From CAYFTL01 sp964346145 (GTDB taxonomy: Bacteria > Bacillota > Clostridia > Christensenellales > Aristaeellaceae), in the NCBI GenBank assembly GCA_964346145.1, contig CAYFTL010000008.1, positions 1 to 64,000 on the forward strand: DNA of 64,000 bases, given 5' to 3'. Both the position numbers and the translations under genes were made by a program. Shown here one piece after another: positions 8,034-16,499 of this stretch; within the stretch, counting starts at the first letter, position 1, and each line of letters opens with the position of its first letter. The notes below the pieces were generated by a model. The model was not told where the DNA came from, did not search any database, and saw only the letters and a program-made list of their open reading frames with translations.

Positions 8034-9593
8034 ATGCGCCAGCCAAAACCCAACCGGGGCAACCGAGCCAATGTATATTTGTTTGCTATTTTGCGCATTG
8101 CGGTTTGTGTTCTTGCGCTGCTGCTGCAGCTGGGCATCGTGTTTGCTGTTACCTGGCTGCTCCACGAAAAGAGCAGCTGGGCCTACACGATTTTGGAGCT
8201 GATGGGCATCGGCACGGTTATTTATGTGCTCAAGCGCGATCAGCCCATGAGCTACAAAATTCCCTGGATGATTCTGGTGCTGTTGATGCCGGTATTTGGC
8301 TTTATTCTGTACCAGCTGTGGGGCAACAATTTCCGCAAAAACCGGCGCAACAAGCCGCTTTTTGACGCTTATCAGGCAAGCTTTGAACGAATGGACCAGG
8401 ACAAAGAGGCGTGGCAGCGCTACGCCGACGCCTATCCTGAAGAGGTGCGTTTGCCCACCCTACTCTCCCGCTTTCATTTTCCGGTGTACGATCACACCGC
8501 TTGCAAATACTATCCGCTGGGGGAAATCCAGTTCGATGATATGCTTGCCGATCTGGAAAAGGCCGAAAAGTTTATTTTTTTGAGCTATTTTATTGTGGGC
8601 GAAAACCAAGTGTGGGCGCGGTTCCACGATGTGCTGTGCCGCAAGGCGGCCCAGGGAATAGAAGTGCGGCTGTTGTACGACGATTTTGGTTCGCTGTTCA
8701 CCTTAAAGAACAATTTTGTAGCGCGCATGCAGGCCGATGGCATACAAACGATGGTGTTCAACCCGGTGCAGCGCTATTTAGCTACGCTGTACTTTAACTA
8801 CCGCAATCACCAGAAAATCTGTGTGATTGATGGCAACATCGGCTACACCGGCGGCACCAACTTGGACGACGAATACGCCAACCTCTATCCCAAATACGGC
8901 CACTGGAAGGACACCGCCGTGCGCCTTAAGGGCGATGGCGTGTGGAGCTTGACCCTGTTCTTTTTGCAAATGTGGGATTCTGCGGCAGAAAAACTGACTG
9001 AGGACTACGATCGATACAGGCCCTCGATCCGCGCCGTTAGCGATGGCTTCGTGTTGCCGCTGGCCGATGGTCCGGCCAACAATCCGGGCAATCCGGGGGA
9101 AAACACGTACAAGGAATTGATTGCCCGCGCCAAGGAAAGCATCTATATGACCACTCCCTACCTGGTGCTGGAAGAGGGCATGGTGGACATTCTGTGCCGA
9201 ACTGCCGAGAGCGGCGTGGACGTGCGCATCGTAACGCCGGGGCAGTACGACCACTGGTATGTGTACCCGGTAACCCGTTCCTACTACAAAAAACTGATGC
9301 AATCGGGCGTGCGCATTTACGAATATACCCCCGGTTTCATGCATGCCAAGATGGTGGTTTGCGATAATGTGCAGGCGCTGGTGGGCACTTTCAACTTGGA
9401 TTACCGTAGTTTTTATCTGCATTTTGAAAATGCGGTGCTGTTTACCGGCAGCAGCGTGGTTGAGGATGTGGCCAAGGATATGCATCATATCTTTTCGGTT
9501 TCTCGAGAAAATACCATGCACGAGGTGGACAGTCGTCCGCTGTATTATAAGGTAATCATGTACGTGTTCAGTTTGTTTGCGCCGATGATGTAA
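8034..9593 (+). CDS. cls: Cardiolipin synthase (phospholipase D family)
   Basis: A 519-residue membrane enzyme that joins two phosphatidylglycerol molecules to cardiolipin and glycerol. Two N-terminal transmembrane segments (about residues 15-45 and 60-90) precede two PLD catalytic motifs. These are HQKICVIDGNIGYTGGTN in the middle and HAKMVVCDNVQALVGTFNLD near the C-terminus, each with the required His, Lys, Asp set. Length and order are normal for bacterial Cls. The ATG follows GGAGG. It is alone on its strand. Confidence 0.93.
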   Translation: MRQPKPNRGNRANVYLFAILRIAVCVLALLLQLGIVFAVTWLLHEKSSWAYTILELMGIGTVIYVLKRDQPMSYKIPWMILVLLMPVFGFILYQLWGNNFRKNRRNKPLFDAYQASFERMDQDKEAWQRYADAYPEEVRLPTLLSRFHFPVYDHTACKYYPLGEIQFDDMLADLEKAEKFIFLSYFIVGENQVWARFHDVLCRKAAQGIEVRLLYDDFGSLFTLKNNFVARMQADGIQTMVFNPVQRYLATLYFNYRNHQKICVIDGNIGYTGGTNLDDEYANLYPKYGHWKDTAVRLKGDGVWSLTLFFLQMWDSAAEKLTEDYDRYRPSIRAVSDGFVLPLADGPANNPGNPGENTYKELIARAKESIYMTTPYLVLEEGMVDILCRTAESGVDVRIVTPGQYDHWYVYPVTRSYYKKLMQSGVRIYEYTPGFMHAKMVVCDNVQALVGTFNLDYRSFYLHFENAVLFTGSSVVEDVAKDMHHIFSVSRENTMHEVDSRPLYYKVIMYVFSLFAPMM

Positions 9594-9630
9594 ACGGCAG
9601 CACAAAGCGTCAGCTTCCGGCATTTTCGGG

Positions 9631-9668
9631 CAAAACAAAAGAGCGTCCTTCTTTTTTAGAGGACGCTC
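9631..9668 (-). terminator. Terminator of the minus-strand tRNA-like gene
   Basis: GAGCGTCCT pairs with AGGACGCTC; on the minus strand the stem is followed by TTTTGTTTTG. On the plus strand there is no U-tract, so it serves the tRNA-like gene at 9719-9795 rather than cls. Confidence 0.75.
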
Positions 9669-9718
9669 CAAGCGCTAACAAGCATATGGGACTGAACAAA
9701 AACCGTTATTTTAAATTT

Positions 9719-9795
9719 AGAGATCCACGGGATTCGAACCCGCATCGGCCGCGCCCTGTCAACGCCAACCGTTCTGCCAATTGAACTAGAACCAT
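9719..9795 (-). tRNA. tRNA-like gene with abnormal anticodon arm
   Basis: The minus strand shows a perfect D-arm (GTTC-AATTGGCA-GAAC after TA) and a T-arm (GCGGG-TTCGAAT-CCCGT). The acceptor (ATGGTTC/GGATCTC) is mismatched at its two outer pairs. Between D- and T-arms there are 27 bases instead of the usual 23. The best stem is GGTTG/CGGCC, enclosing 14 bases. No standard 7-base anticodon loop can be drawn; GAC (Val) or TGA (Ser) are only guesses. No CCA is encoded, unlike the tRNA-Arg in this window. It is either a pseudo-tRNA, an unusual tRNA or one damaged by sequencing error. Confidence 0.5.
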
Positions 9796-9894
9796 GCGCC
9801 TCCCGCATCGGCGCTCGATTTTTGTCATCCACAGTCGTTATTATAGCACAAACTTTTGGAAAGTGCAAGTGCTTGCGGGAAATAAGGAGAACAT

Positions 9895-10608
9895 ATGATC
9901 GCTACTGTCGCGCAGCTAAGCCAGGAATACTTTGCTTATCACCGCGTTGCGCCCATCGCCTTTGAAACCGAACTTACCACGGCGGAGGAGCTGAACGAGG
10001 CCAAAGCACGGATTGACGTCCGGCTAGGCAATCGCTCTACCGACCAGGATTGGCAGCAGATGGGGTATATTTTGGGTTTGACCCTGTACGATGCGTCCAT
10101 GGAGCGCTTTGTAATTTTGCTGGTGGCCGACCGGTTAAAGCAGCCGAATCAGTTTATTAAAACTGCGCTGCACGAGATTGCCCACGTGCACACCCTGCCC
10201 CGGGTGGATTACGATCGGCTACGTGCTCAAAATGCCATGGTCAACCACGGCTTGGCCAGCTGGGCCGAATTCGTGGCCGAGGTGTATATGCTGCCGGTGG
10301 TCGAGCACAAGGGCATTATGCTCAATTTGCCGGGCATCAACCACATGATCCGCCGCCCGAATAGCCAGCACCCGCAAATTGCCTGCGCCCAAATTGGTTA
10401 TTATCTAGCCCATTTGTACCATATGGGCCTGTCTCCTGCCGACATGCTCAATTTGCAAAGCCAAGGGCTGAACGAGGCGCTGGAAAGCCTTATGGAAATT
10501 TCGGAATTTTTGCTACGCAGGGGCATAGAATCGGTACGCTATTCCGATTTGCACCGCTATGGCGCCCGGTCGTTGGCGGTGTTGGATGCGCTGAAAGATA
10601 TTAAATAA
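9895..10608 (+). CDS. Putative zinc metallopeptidase-like protein (HEIAH motif)
   Basis: A 237-residue soluble protein with HEIAH at residues 93-97 and, about 30 residues on, SWAEFVAE, whose Glu could be the third zinc ligand as in gluzincins and ImmA-type proteins. No signal peptide or membrane segment is visible, so it is probably cytoplasmic. There is no helix-turn-helix partner next to it, which would be expected for an ImmA/ImmR pair. The ATG follows AAGGAG. Function is unknown; the peptidase assignment rests on the motif alone. Confidence 0.6.
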   Translation: MIATVAQLSQEYFAYHRVAPIAFETELTTAEELNEAKARIDVRLGNRSTDQDWQQMGYILGLTLYDASMERFVILLVADRLKQPNQFIKTALHEIAHVHTLPRVDYDRLRAQNAMVNHGLASWAEFVAEVYMLPVVEHKGIMLNLPGINHMIRRPNSQHPQIACAQIGYYLAHLYHMGLSPADMLNLQSQGLNEALESLMEISEFLLRRGIESVRYSDLHRYGARSLAVLDALKDIK

Positions 10609-10728
10609 CACAAAAGTCATTCCGATGTTGGATTTATAGGATACAATGGGCAACAAACATGTCTGGAAAATGCCATTCCCGCGCCGGTAGCCGCGCGCAA
10701 TCATTTGCTTAAATATGGGAGGTAACCG

Positions 10729-11922
10729 ATGCAAAACTGGTCTCAAAAATTTCGCGACTTCAACCAATCCATGAACGATTTGCCCCGCAAGAGCCTCTAT
10801 GTTGCCATCGTGCTGGCGTTGGCTTTTCTGGTGGGTTGGTCCATACCCTATTTGTTCCCGTTTTATTTGGCGGCGGTGTTCGCCTGGCTGATGGAACCCA
10901 TGGTGCGTCTGCTCACAAAGTTGCTGGGCAATTTTAAAATCAGCCGAAAGATTGCATCGGGCGTTTCGGTGGTGCTGCTGTTTGGCATCGTGTTGTCGGT
11001 AACTATTATCCTGTTTACAAAGCTTATAATAGAAGCCGAAGCGTTAATTCGAAACTTGCCCGCCTGGGCCTCCTATGCGGTGGGAGAAATTAGCAATTGG
11101 CTGAACAATCTGGATATTTCCTGGGAGCTCATCTCCCCCGAGGCCATCAACTTTATCAACGATGCGTTGACGAACCTGGGGCAGCAGGCGGCGCGCTACG
11201 CCACCCAGCTGGCCTCTTCCCTGGCCACCTATGCCTTGAATTTCAGCATGTCGGTACCTGAAATCGTGCTGGCCATCGTGCTGACGCTGATGGGCACCTT
11301 TTACATGACGGGCGACCGAGAAGCTATCTTTTCCTTTATACGCACTCAACTGCCCGAAAAAGTATTATCCAAGGGCAACACGGTCAAGGCCAGCTTGTTC
11401 AAGGCGGTGTTCGGACAGCTGCGCGCAGCACTGATCATGTTGCTGATTACCTCGATCGAACTTATAATCTGTTTTCACATCATCGGCATAGATTATGCAT
11501 TGCTCTTAGCGCTTTTCGTCGCGCTAGCGGATGCATTGCCCGTCATCGGTGCCGGATTGTTTCTGATTCCGCTGTCTATCTACGGTTTTTTTATTGGGGA
11601 TATTTGGCTGGGGCTGGGGATGGCGGCAACCTACTTGCTTACCATCATCGTTCGGCAGATTTTAGAGCCCCGCATCGTGGGCAAACAGCTGGGCCTGCAC
11701 CCGTTGGCCACCATGATTGCCATGTTTGTCGGGCTGAAGATGATCGGCTTTATCGGCATGCTGTTGGGGCCGATGCTGATGCTCATCATCCGGGCTGTGC
11801 TTACCGAGGTCGATTCTCAAAAGGCGGCGCCGGAGCTAGAGTCGGCTGACGTTTCTATAAAAGTGTCATCTGGCAAAGCAAGGCCAGGCATCAAGCGCAG
11901 ATGGGGCAAGAAAAATAAATAG
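10729..11922 (+). CDS. AI-2E family transporter (PerM/TqsA type)
   Basis: A 397-residue integral membrane protein with about eight hydrophobic segments. It has the conserved C-terminal block DALPVIGAGLFLIPLSIYGF, then ILEPRIVGKQLGLHPLAT, the hallmark of the family. Members export autoinducer-2, ions or unknown solutes. The last 40 residues are hydrophilic and Lys-rich. The ATG follows GGGAGG. It is 120 bp from the HEIAH gene, possibly the same transcript. Confidence 0.85.
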   Translation: MQNWSQKFRDFNQSMNDLPRKSLYVAIVLALAFLVGWSIPYLFPFYLAAVFAWLMEPMVRLLTKLLGNFKISRKIASGVSVVLLFGIVLSVTIILFTKLIIEAEALIRNLPAWASYAVGEISNWLNNLDISWELISPEAINFINDALTNLGQQAARYATQLASSLATYALNFSMSVPEIVLAIVLTLMGTFYMTGDREAIFSFIRTQLPEKVLSKGNTVKASLFKAVFGQLRAALIMLLITSIELIICFHIIGIDYALLLALFVALADALPVIGAGLFLIPLSIYGFFIGDIWLGLGMAATYLLTIIVRQILEPRIVGKQLGLHPLATMIAMFVGLKMIGFIGMLLGPMLMLIIRAVLTEVDSQKAAPELESADVSIKVSSGKARPGIKRRWGKKNK

Positions 11923-11946
11923 TGTCTGTGGTAAGAGAATGAATAT

Positions 11947-11981
11947 AAAAAAGTGGTTTGCAAAATGCAAACCGCTTTTTT
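11947..11981. terminator. Bidirectional terminator
   Basis: GGTTTGCA/TGCAAACC stem with an AAA loop, flanked by AAAAAAG and GCTTTTTT. It separates two convergent genes, the AI-2E transporter and the membrane protein at 11996. Confidence 0.85.
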
Positions 11982-11995
11982 ATTGGAAAATGAAG

Positions 11996-13132
11996 TCATT
12001 GGTTACGGCGTGCCCTTTTTTGGGCTTGGCGCCGCAAAAGCGCCGCGCGCAAAGGCAGCCATAGCTCTCTCAGTGGATTGCGGGCAACAAACAGCGCTCC
12101 AACACAAACCGGTATGGCGGCAATCTGTGCCCACTGTAGCCCGGTTGCGCAAAGCAAAGCGGTTACGAGCGGCAAGAAGGACAACTTTATGGCCGACAAA
12201 GACGCCTGCTCTTGAGCAAAGGATGCGCATAAGACTGTCCACCAAAGCCCCAAGGGAAGCCACAGAAAGGGCGGAGAGGCAGGTTGAATGGCAAAGACGA
12301 TGGCGAAGGCGGCCAGCGTCAAGGATAGCCCACCCCACAATACGCCCAGCACCTGGGCGGCTTGGGTTTCCCCTTCCGCCCCGGAGGGCAAAACGAGCTT
12401 CCAAACCGCGGTTAAAATCAGCACCAGGGGCGCACATATCGTCCAATCGGGTGCAAAAGACCGGTTGACGAGGAGCGCAACCGATGTTGTCAGCAAGAAG
12501 GGCAAGCGCTGACGGGCGGCTGTCTTGCTGTGGGCTATGACCTGGCCGAGGTGTGAAAACAGATTTGTACCGATGATAAAACGGGCGCCGAACACGAGGG
12601 CGAGCAAGCTGCACAACAGCAGCGCCGCGCCGATATCCCAATAAAAAACGGTTTGCAGCCCCAATCGGGCGCTTAGCACTGCAGCGGGAATGCGCGTCAG
12701 TGCCAAAGCCAACAGCAGATCACAACCTAGCACCGCAAAATTCCCGTCGAAGCTATTTACGCGCAGCCGCGAACGCAGCGCGCGGTATATTCCCCAAAAC
12801 CCTAAAGCGGCACCGAGGGATGCACCCTGGCGCCAATCGATTGTTAAGGACTCGGCGATAACGCCCAGTACGCCCCCCAGCAGGAGCGTTATGAATAGCT
12901 GTAGCGCAACCACCGAACCGGTTAGCCTGTTGCGCTTGTCGTCAGCGATGACCAGCCCCAGCGCTGGGAATATGGATTCCGACGCACAAACGCTGACCGC
13001 TTCTGTCAGCGGCAAACCTATCCAAAACCATAAAAAACCGAAATCCGCGAGGGCGCCCGGCTGCAAAAGTGCCCAGGCTCCGGCCAAATACACCAGCGCA
13101 TCGGCCGAACGGTTAATCCAGCGTTTAATCAT
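11996..13132 (-). CDS. Polytopic membrane protein of unknown function
   Basis: A 378-residue protein made largely of hydrophobic segments (about ten), starting MIKRWINRSADALVYLAGAW and ending in a strongly basic tail (RRQAQKRARRNQ) that is probably cytoplasmic. I recognise no family signature or catalytic motif. It is the last gene of the leftward run that includes rlmH, 18 bp after it, so it is probably co-transcribed with rlmH and perhaps with the walJ-like gene. Confidence 0.7.
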   Translation of the reverse strand: MIKRWINRSADALVYLAGAWALLQPGALADFGFLWFWIGLPLTEAVSVCASESIFPALGLVIADDKRNRLTGSVVALQLFITLLLGGVLGVIAESLTIDWRQGASLGAALGFWGIYRALRSRLRVNSFDGNFAVLGCDLLLALALTRIPAAVLSARLGLQTVFYWDIGAALLLCSLLALVFGARFIIGTNLFSHLGQVIAHSKTAARQRLPFLLTTSVALLVNRSFAPDWTICAPLVLILTAVWKLVLPSGAEGETQAAQVLGVLWGGLSLTLAAFAIVFAIQPASPPFLWLPLGLWWTVLCASFAQEQASLSAIKLSFLPLVTALLCATGLQWAQIAAIPVCVGALFVARNPLRELWLPLRAALLRRQAQKRARRNQ

Positions 13133-13150
13133 ATCCTACCCTCCTCCCCT

Positions 13151-13627
13151 TTACTTATGGTAGCGCTCGTTGGCGTTTATTTTGGCGGCGCGGTATAACT
13201 GCTCCAACAGCACGATCCGCATCAACTGGTGTGGAAAGGTCATTTTAGAAAAGGAAAGCTTATGGTCGGCGCGGCTCAGTATTTGGGGAGAAAGTCCCAG
13301 CGAACCGCCAATGACGAGCACGATTCGCCGTCCATCCATAGACCAGGTAGCGATGGAGGCGGCCAGCTGCTCGGAATCCTGTTGAGGCGCATCTACGCAC
13401 AAGGCCACCACCCGGTCGTTTTGGCGCATGTGGCGCAAGAGCTGCTGGGCTTCTTGCTCCAACACTTTGGCGTTGAGCGCCGGCGAAGGCTTTGCCGGTT
13501 CGGGAACATCGTCCACCTGGCAAATTTGCACATTGCCATAGCGCGTCAGCCGCTTTAAATACTCGGCGCAGCCCTCCCGCGCCCACTTTTCCTTTAGCCG
13601 GCCTACGCATAGCACACAAATATTCAT
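13151..13627 (-). CDS. rlmH: 23S rRNA (pseudouridine1915-N3)-methyltransferase RlmH
   Basis: A 158-residue SPOUT methyltransferase that methylates pseudouridine 1915 in helix 69 of 23S rRNA, using S-adenosylmethionine, in assembled 70S ribosomes. The SAM knot is visible as VLVIGGSLGLS. The C-terminus KMTFPHQLMRIVLLEQLYRA followed by KINANERYHK is the family hallmark. Length is standard (155-160). It sits downstream of a walJ-like gene, the order also found near the origin in Bacillus. Confidence 0.95.
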   Translation of the reverse strand: MNICVLCVGRLKEKWAREGCAEYLKRLTRYGNVQICQVDDVPEPAKPSPALNAKVLEQEAQQLLRHMRQNDRVVALCVDAPQQDSEQLAASIATWSMDGRRIVLVIGGSLGLSPQILSRADHKLSFSKMTFPHQLMRIVLLEQLYRAAKINANERYHK

Positions 13628-13643
13628 TCGAAAAATTCCTCTT

Positions 13644-14651
13644 TCATCGTGGAATAATCGTCAGCAGATCCAGGCCGTACAGAGCCATAACGCTGATCAT
13701 GGCCGCCATGAGCACCACAACTTCCCGCCACCCCAGTTTGTTGCGGTCGCGCCATTCCAGCCCCGGCTTTTTCTTCTTAGCGTTTGCCTTTTTTAGCCCC
13801 AAAAACAGCAAGGCGCAAACCGTTAGGGAGAGCACCAACATCTGGATGAAAAGAGCAATCCCTTGAGCTCCGCCAATGGAATCCAGCATGTTGGGCATGA
13901 GCGAGCCGGGCTCAACGGCATTGCCCAGCTGCACCTCTTGATAGCTCATCCACACCATAAAACTGTTGTAAATAAAGTGGTAGAGCATACCGGTATAAAT
14001 CGAATCGGAGATCAGCACCACGGCGCCCAGCACAAAGCCGGCGGCGATGTGGGCGGGCAAAGCGCTAACCGATCCATGCATCAGCGCAAACAATAGCGAG
14101 CTGACCACCAAAGCCCGGGCTTTTCCCCTGCGTTCCCAGGCGCTCATTACCGCTCCGCGGAAAAAGAACTCTTCGGCTACGGCGGGCAGCACTCCGACCA
14201 ACAAAAATGCGAACATAAGTTCGCCTATGTTCGTAGGACTAGGAACGCCGCTGGCGCGAGGCGTGCCGCCCAGGCTTTGAATGAACATAACCCACAGCGC
14301 GGTTAATACATTTGCAAAGTAGGCGCTCACGATGGCCAAGCCTATCACAAGCAATATCGTGACCCCGTTCGGGCGGTTAAACCGATAAGATTTTTCTACC
14401 CCAGGGTGCCTGCGCATGTGTATGTAAGGGATCAGCCCGATGATCCCGATTTCGACCACCAACGAGTTGATCAGCATTTGCCATTGGGCCGATATGCCGG
14501 GAAGAAACAGGGCGAGCAGCGCAAGCCCTATCGCCGACAGGATAAGTCCAATCATCGCCAACAGATACATGCCGGCACCGGCCAGCAGGCTGGGACGCCT
14601 CACCCAGTCGCTGGGCGAAAAATAGTCCATCAAATTGCTTTTATCCATCAT
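13644..14651 (-). CDS. CPBP family intramembrane glutamic endopeptidase
   Basis: A 335-residue membrane protease of the CAAX/ABI type. The catalytic motifs are present: EEFFFRG with the Glu pair and Arg, FALMHG with His, and YHFIYNSFMVW with His and Asn. About eight membrane segments are visible. An ATG at 14651 is used; a TTG one codon earlier is also possible. The start overlaps the stop of the walJ-like gene, so translation is coupled. Substrate is unknown. In Bacillus this slot between walJ and rlmH holds an HtrA-type protease. Confidence 0.85.
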   Translation of the reverse strand: MMDKSNLMDYFSPSDWVRRPSLLAGAGMYLLAMIGLILSAIGLALLALFLPGISAQWQMLINSLVVEIGIIGLIPYIHMRRHPGVEKSYRFNRPNGVTILLVIGLAIVSAYFANVLTALWVMFIQSLGGTPRASGVPSPTNIGELMFAFLLVGVLPAVAEEFFFRGAVMSAWERRGKARALVVSSLLFALMHGSVSALPAHIAAGFVLGAVVLISDSIYTGMLYHFIYNSFMVWMSYQEVQLGNAVEPGSLMPNMLDSIGGAQGIALFIQMLVLSLTVCALLFLGLKKANAKKKKPGLEWRDRNKLGWREVVVLMAAMISVMALYGLDLLTIIPR

Positions 14652-15514
14652 CAATCAGCAACTCCCAACCAAGGCATTAAATTTTGTTGTCCTAATACAC
14701 AGCGGGGAAGTTCGGTTTCGCGTATGGAATACAAGCCGCTCATGCCGTTGCGTTGGGCCATCGCTAGGCCCACATCTATCCCGGGCACGATGCCTTGCTG
14801 TTTGAGCACTAGGGCAACGGTCTCGTAAGCCAGTTCGGGGAAATTGTTTTCCTGGGACAAGTGGCCCAGCAGAGCTGATTTTACCCCGCGCCGCACCAAC
14901 TCGGCCAGCGCCTTGCCTGCGTTTTCGTTGGACAAGTGGCCCTTGCGGCTCAAAATGCGGCGCTTCAATTCATAAGTGTAGCTGCCGGCTTGCAGCATTT
15001 GCTCGTCGTGATTGGCTTCCAGCAGCACGATATCGCTGCCTTCCACCCACTTCATCCAGCTTTCTTTGATGCAGCCGATGTCGGTGGCAATAGATACCTT
15101 GGCCTTGCCCGCCTGAAAGCTAAAGCCTACCGGATCGTTGGCATCGTGGGGAATGGAAAAGGGCATGACGTTCATATCCCCCAGAAAAAAATCTTGACCG
15201 GGCTCGAATATGCGCCGGTTTTTGGCATCGATCCGCCCGACTTTCTTGTGCATGCCGGCCCAAGTGCCTTCGGTGGCGTACACCGGCAAATCAAATCTGC
15301 GCGAAAGCACGCCCACGCCGCTGCTGTGGTCGCTATGCTCATGGGTAACCAAAATGCCACAGAGCTGTTCGCCGGGTACGCCAATTTCCTTTAGTTGTTC
15401 GGCGATTCGGGAGCCAGATACCCCCGAATCGATTAAAAAGTGGCTGTTCCCGCAGCCGATATAAGCAGCATTCCCGCTAGAACCGCTGAATAGCGGGCTA
15501 AACCGTAACTCCAT
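14651..15514 (-). CDS. walJ: MBL-fold metallo-hydrolase (WalJ/YycJ-like)
   Basis: A 287-residue metallo-beta-lactamase-fold hydrolase. The zinc motif THEHSDHSSGV lies near residue 60, with later ligands in ATDIG and LLGHLSQENN. WalJ proteins are linked to cell-wall control and DNA replication timing in low-GC Gram-positives; the reaction is uncertain. The start MELRFSPLFSGSSGNAAYI was chosen because GGAGG lies 11 bases upstream and because this SGSSGNA opening is typical. Neighbourhood with rlmH supports the WalJ assignment. Confidence 0.8.
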   Translation of the reverse strand: MELRFSPLFSGSSGNAAYIGCGNSHFLIDSGVSGSRIAEQLKEIGVPGEQLCGILVTHEHSDHSSGVGVLSRRFDLPVYATEGTWAGMHKKVGRIDAKNRRIFEPGQDFFLGDMNVMPFSIPHDANDPVGFSFQAGKAKVSIATDIGCIKESWMKWVEGSDIVLLEANHDEQMLQAGSYTYELKRRILSRKGHLSNENAGKALAELVRRGVKSALLGHLSQENNFPELAYETVALVLKQQGIVPGIDVGLAMAQRNGMSGLYSIRETELPRCVLGQQNLMPWLGVAD

Positions 15515-15564
15515 CGAATCCAATTCCTCCAAATTTTTTGCAGCATACCAAATTGGCAGCAAAA

Positions 15565-16344
15565 TCAACTATTTTTTTCGAGAGAGCACAGCCAGTGGAT
15601 GACCCGCTCAATATTTCGGTCCCAAAACGACCATTCATGGGTGCCGGGCTCTTCCAGATAGGTCAAATCTAGCTTGCCCTCCATAGCGTCGCGCATGGAG
15701 AGATTCTGCTCGTACAGAAAATCCTCTGTGCCGCAAGCCAAAAAAACCTTGGGTAACTGAACTTTTTTCGCTAGCCTACGCTTCAAAACTGCCATCAGAT
15801 CGTTGTCGCTTCCACGTAGTTCGTCAATGGTGCCGAAAATGCGTTGGAATTCGAGGGAGAATTGCTCCTGCGAGCGCGCAGCCATGTTCACGGCTCCGGA
15901 CAGGGTGGCGACCGCGGCAAATTTGTCGGGCATTAGTAGTCCTAGTTTTAGAGCACCGTAACCACCCATGGAAAGCCCGGCAGCAAACGTGTCTTCCCGG
16001 CGATCAGAAATGGGGAAAAAGCTTTTTACGATTTCGGGCAGCTCTTGGCTGATGTGGGTCCAGTAATCGTACCCCATTTTGGCATCGGTATAAAATCCAC
16101 GGTGTGTGGTAGGCATGATAACGGCCATGGGAATTCCTTCCATGTACCGTTCGATGGCCGTGCGCCGCTGCCAGATGGTGTGGTCATCGGACAGTCCGTG
16201 GAGCAAATACAAAACAGGCAATTTGTCGCCGGGTTCAATCGTTCGCTTGCCCAACTTCCCGTAGGGAGGTTGGGGCAATATAACATCCATGGATGTGGCC
16301 ATGCCTAAAACTTGAGAAAAGTAATTTACATGAAGCAATGCCAT
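15565..16344 (-). CDS. Esterase of the tributyrin esterase / esterase D family
   Basis: A 259-residue alpha/beta hydrolase. The oxyanion region VLYLLHGLSDDHTIW and nucleophile elbow AGLSMGGYGALKL with Ser are clear. The acid in CGTEDFLYEQN and catalytic His in GTHEWSFWD complete the triad. It probably hydrolyses short acyl or acetyl esters, perhaps from dietary or cell-wall polysaccharides. No signal peptide, so cytoplasmic. The ATG follows AAAGGAG. It lies 50 bp before the walJ-like start on the same strand. Confidence 0.88.
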   Translation of the reverse strand: MALLHVNYFSQVLGMATSMDVILPQPPYGKLGKRTIEPGDKLPVLYLLHGLSDDHTIWQRRTAIERYMEGIPMAVIMPTTHRGFYTDAKMGYDYWTHISQELPEIVKSFFPISDRREDTFAAGLSMGGYGALKLGLLMPDKFAAVATLSGAVNMAARSQEQFSLEFQRIFGTIDELRGSDNDLMAVLKRRLAKKVQLPKVFLACGTEDFLYEQNLSMRDAMEGKLDLTYLEEPGTHEWSFWDRNIERVIHWLCSLEKNS

Positions 16345-16404
16345 AGATACGCACTCCTTTTGCTATTGTAATGCAAATAGTATACCACAAACGCTGAAAA
16401 ATCG

Positions 16405-16452
16405 CACAAAAAATCAGCACTGGCGTGTTTTGCCACACTGCCGGTGCTGATT
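16405..16452 (-). terminator. Terminator of the phosphoesterase gene (minus strand)
   Basis: AATCAGCAC-(C)GGC pairs with GCC-AGTGCTGATT; on the minus strand TTTTTTGTG follows. It ends the transcript from the metallophosphoesterase at 16500. Confidence 0.8.
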
Positions 16453-16499
16453 ATAGAATACGATAGGACTTTAGCATCAAAACTCGCTTTGCTGCCGTT

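Noticed and set aside
8778..9671. A 297-residue open frame antisense to cardiolipin synthase
   Set aside because: Same reason: antisense shadow, no motif; it also reads through the cls PLD motif region.
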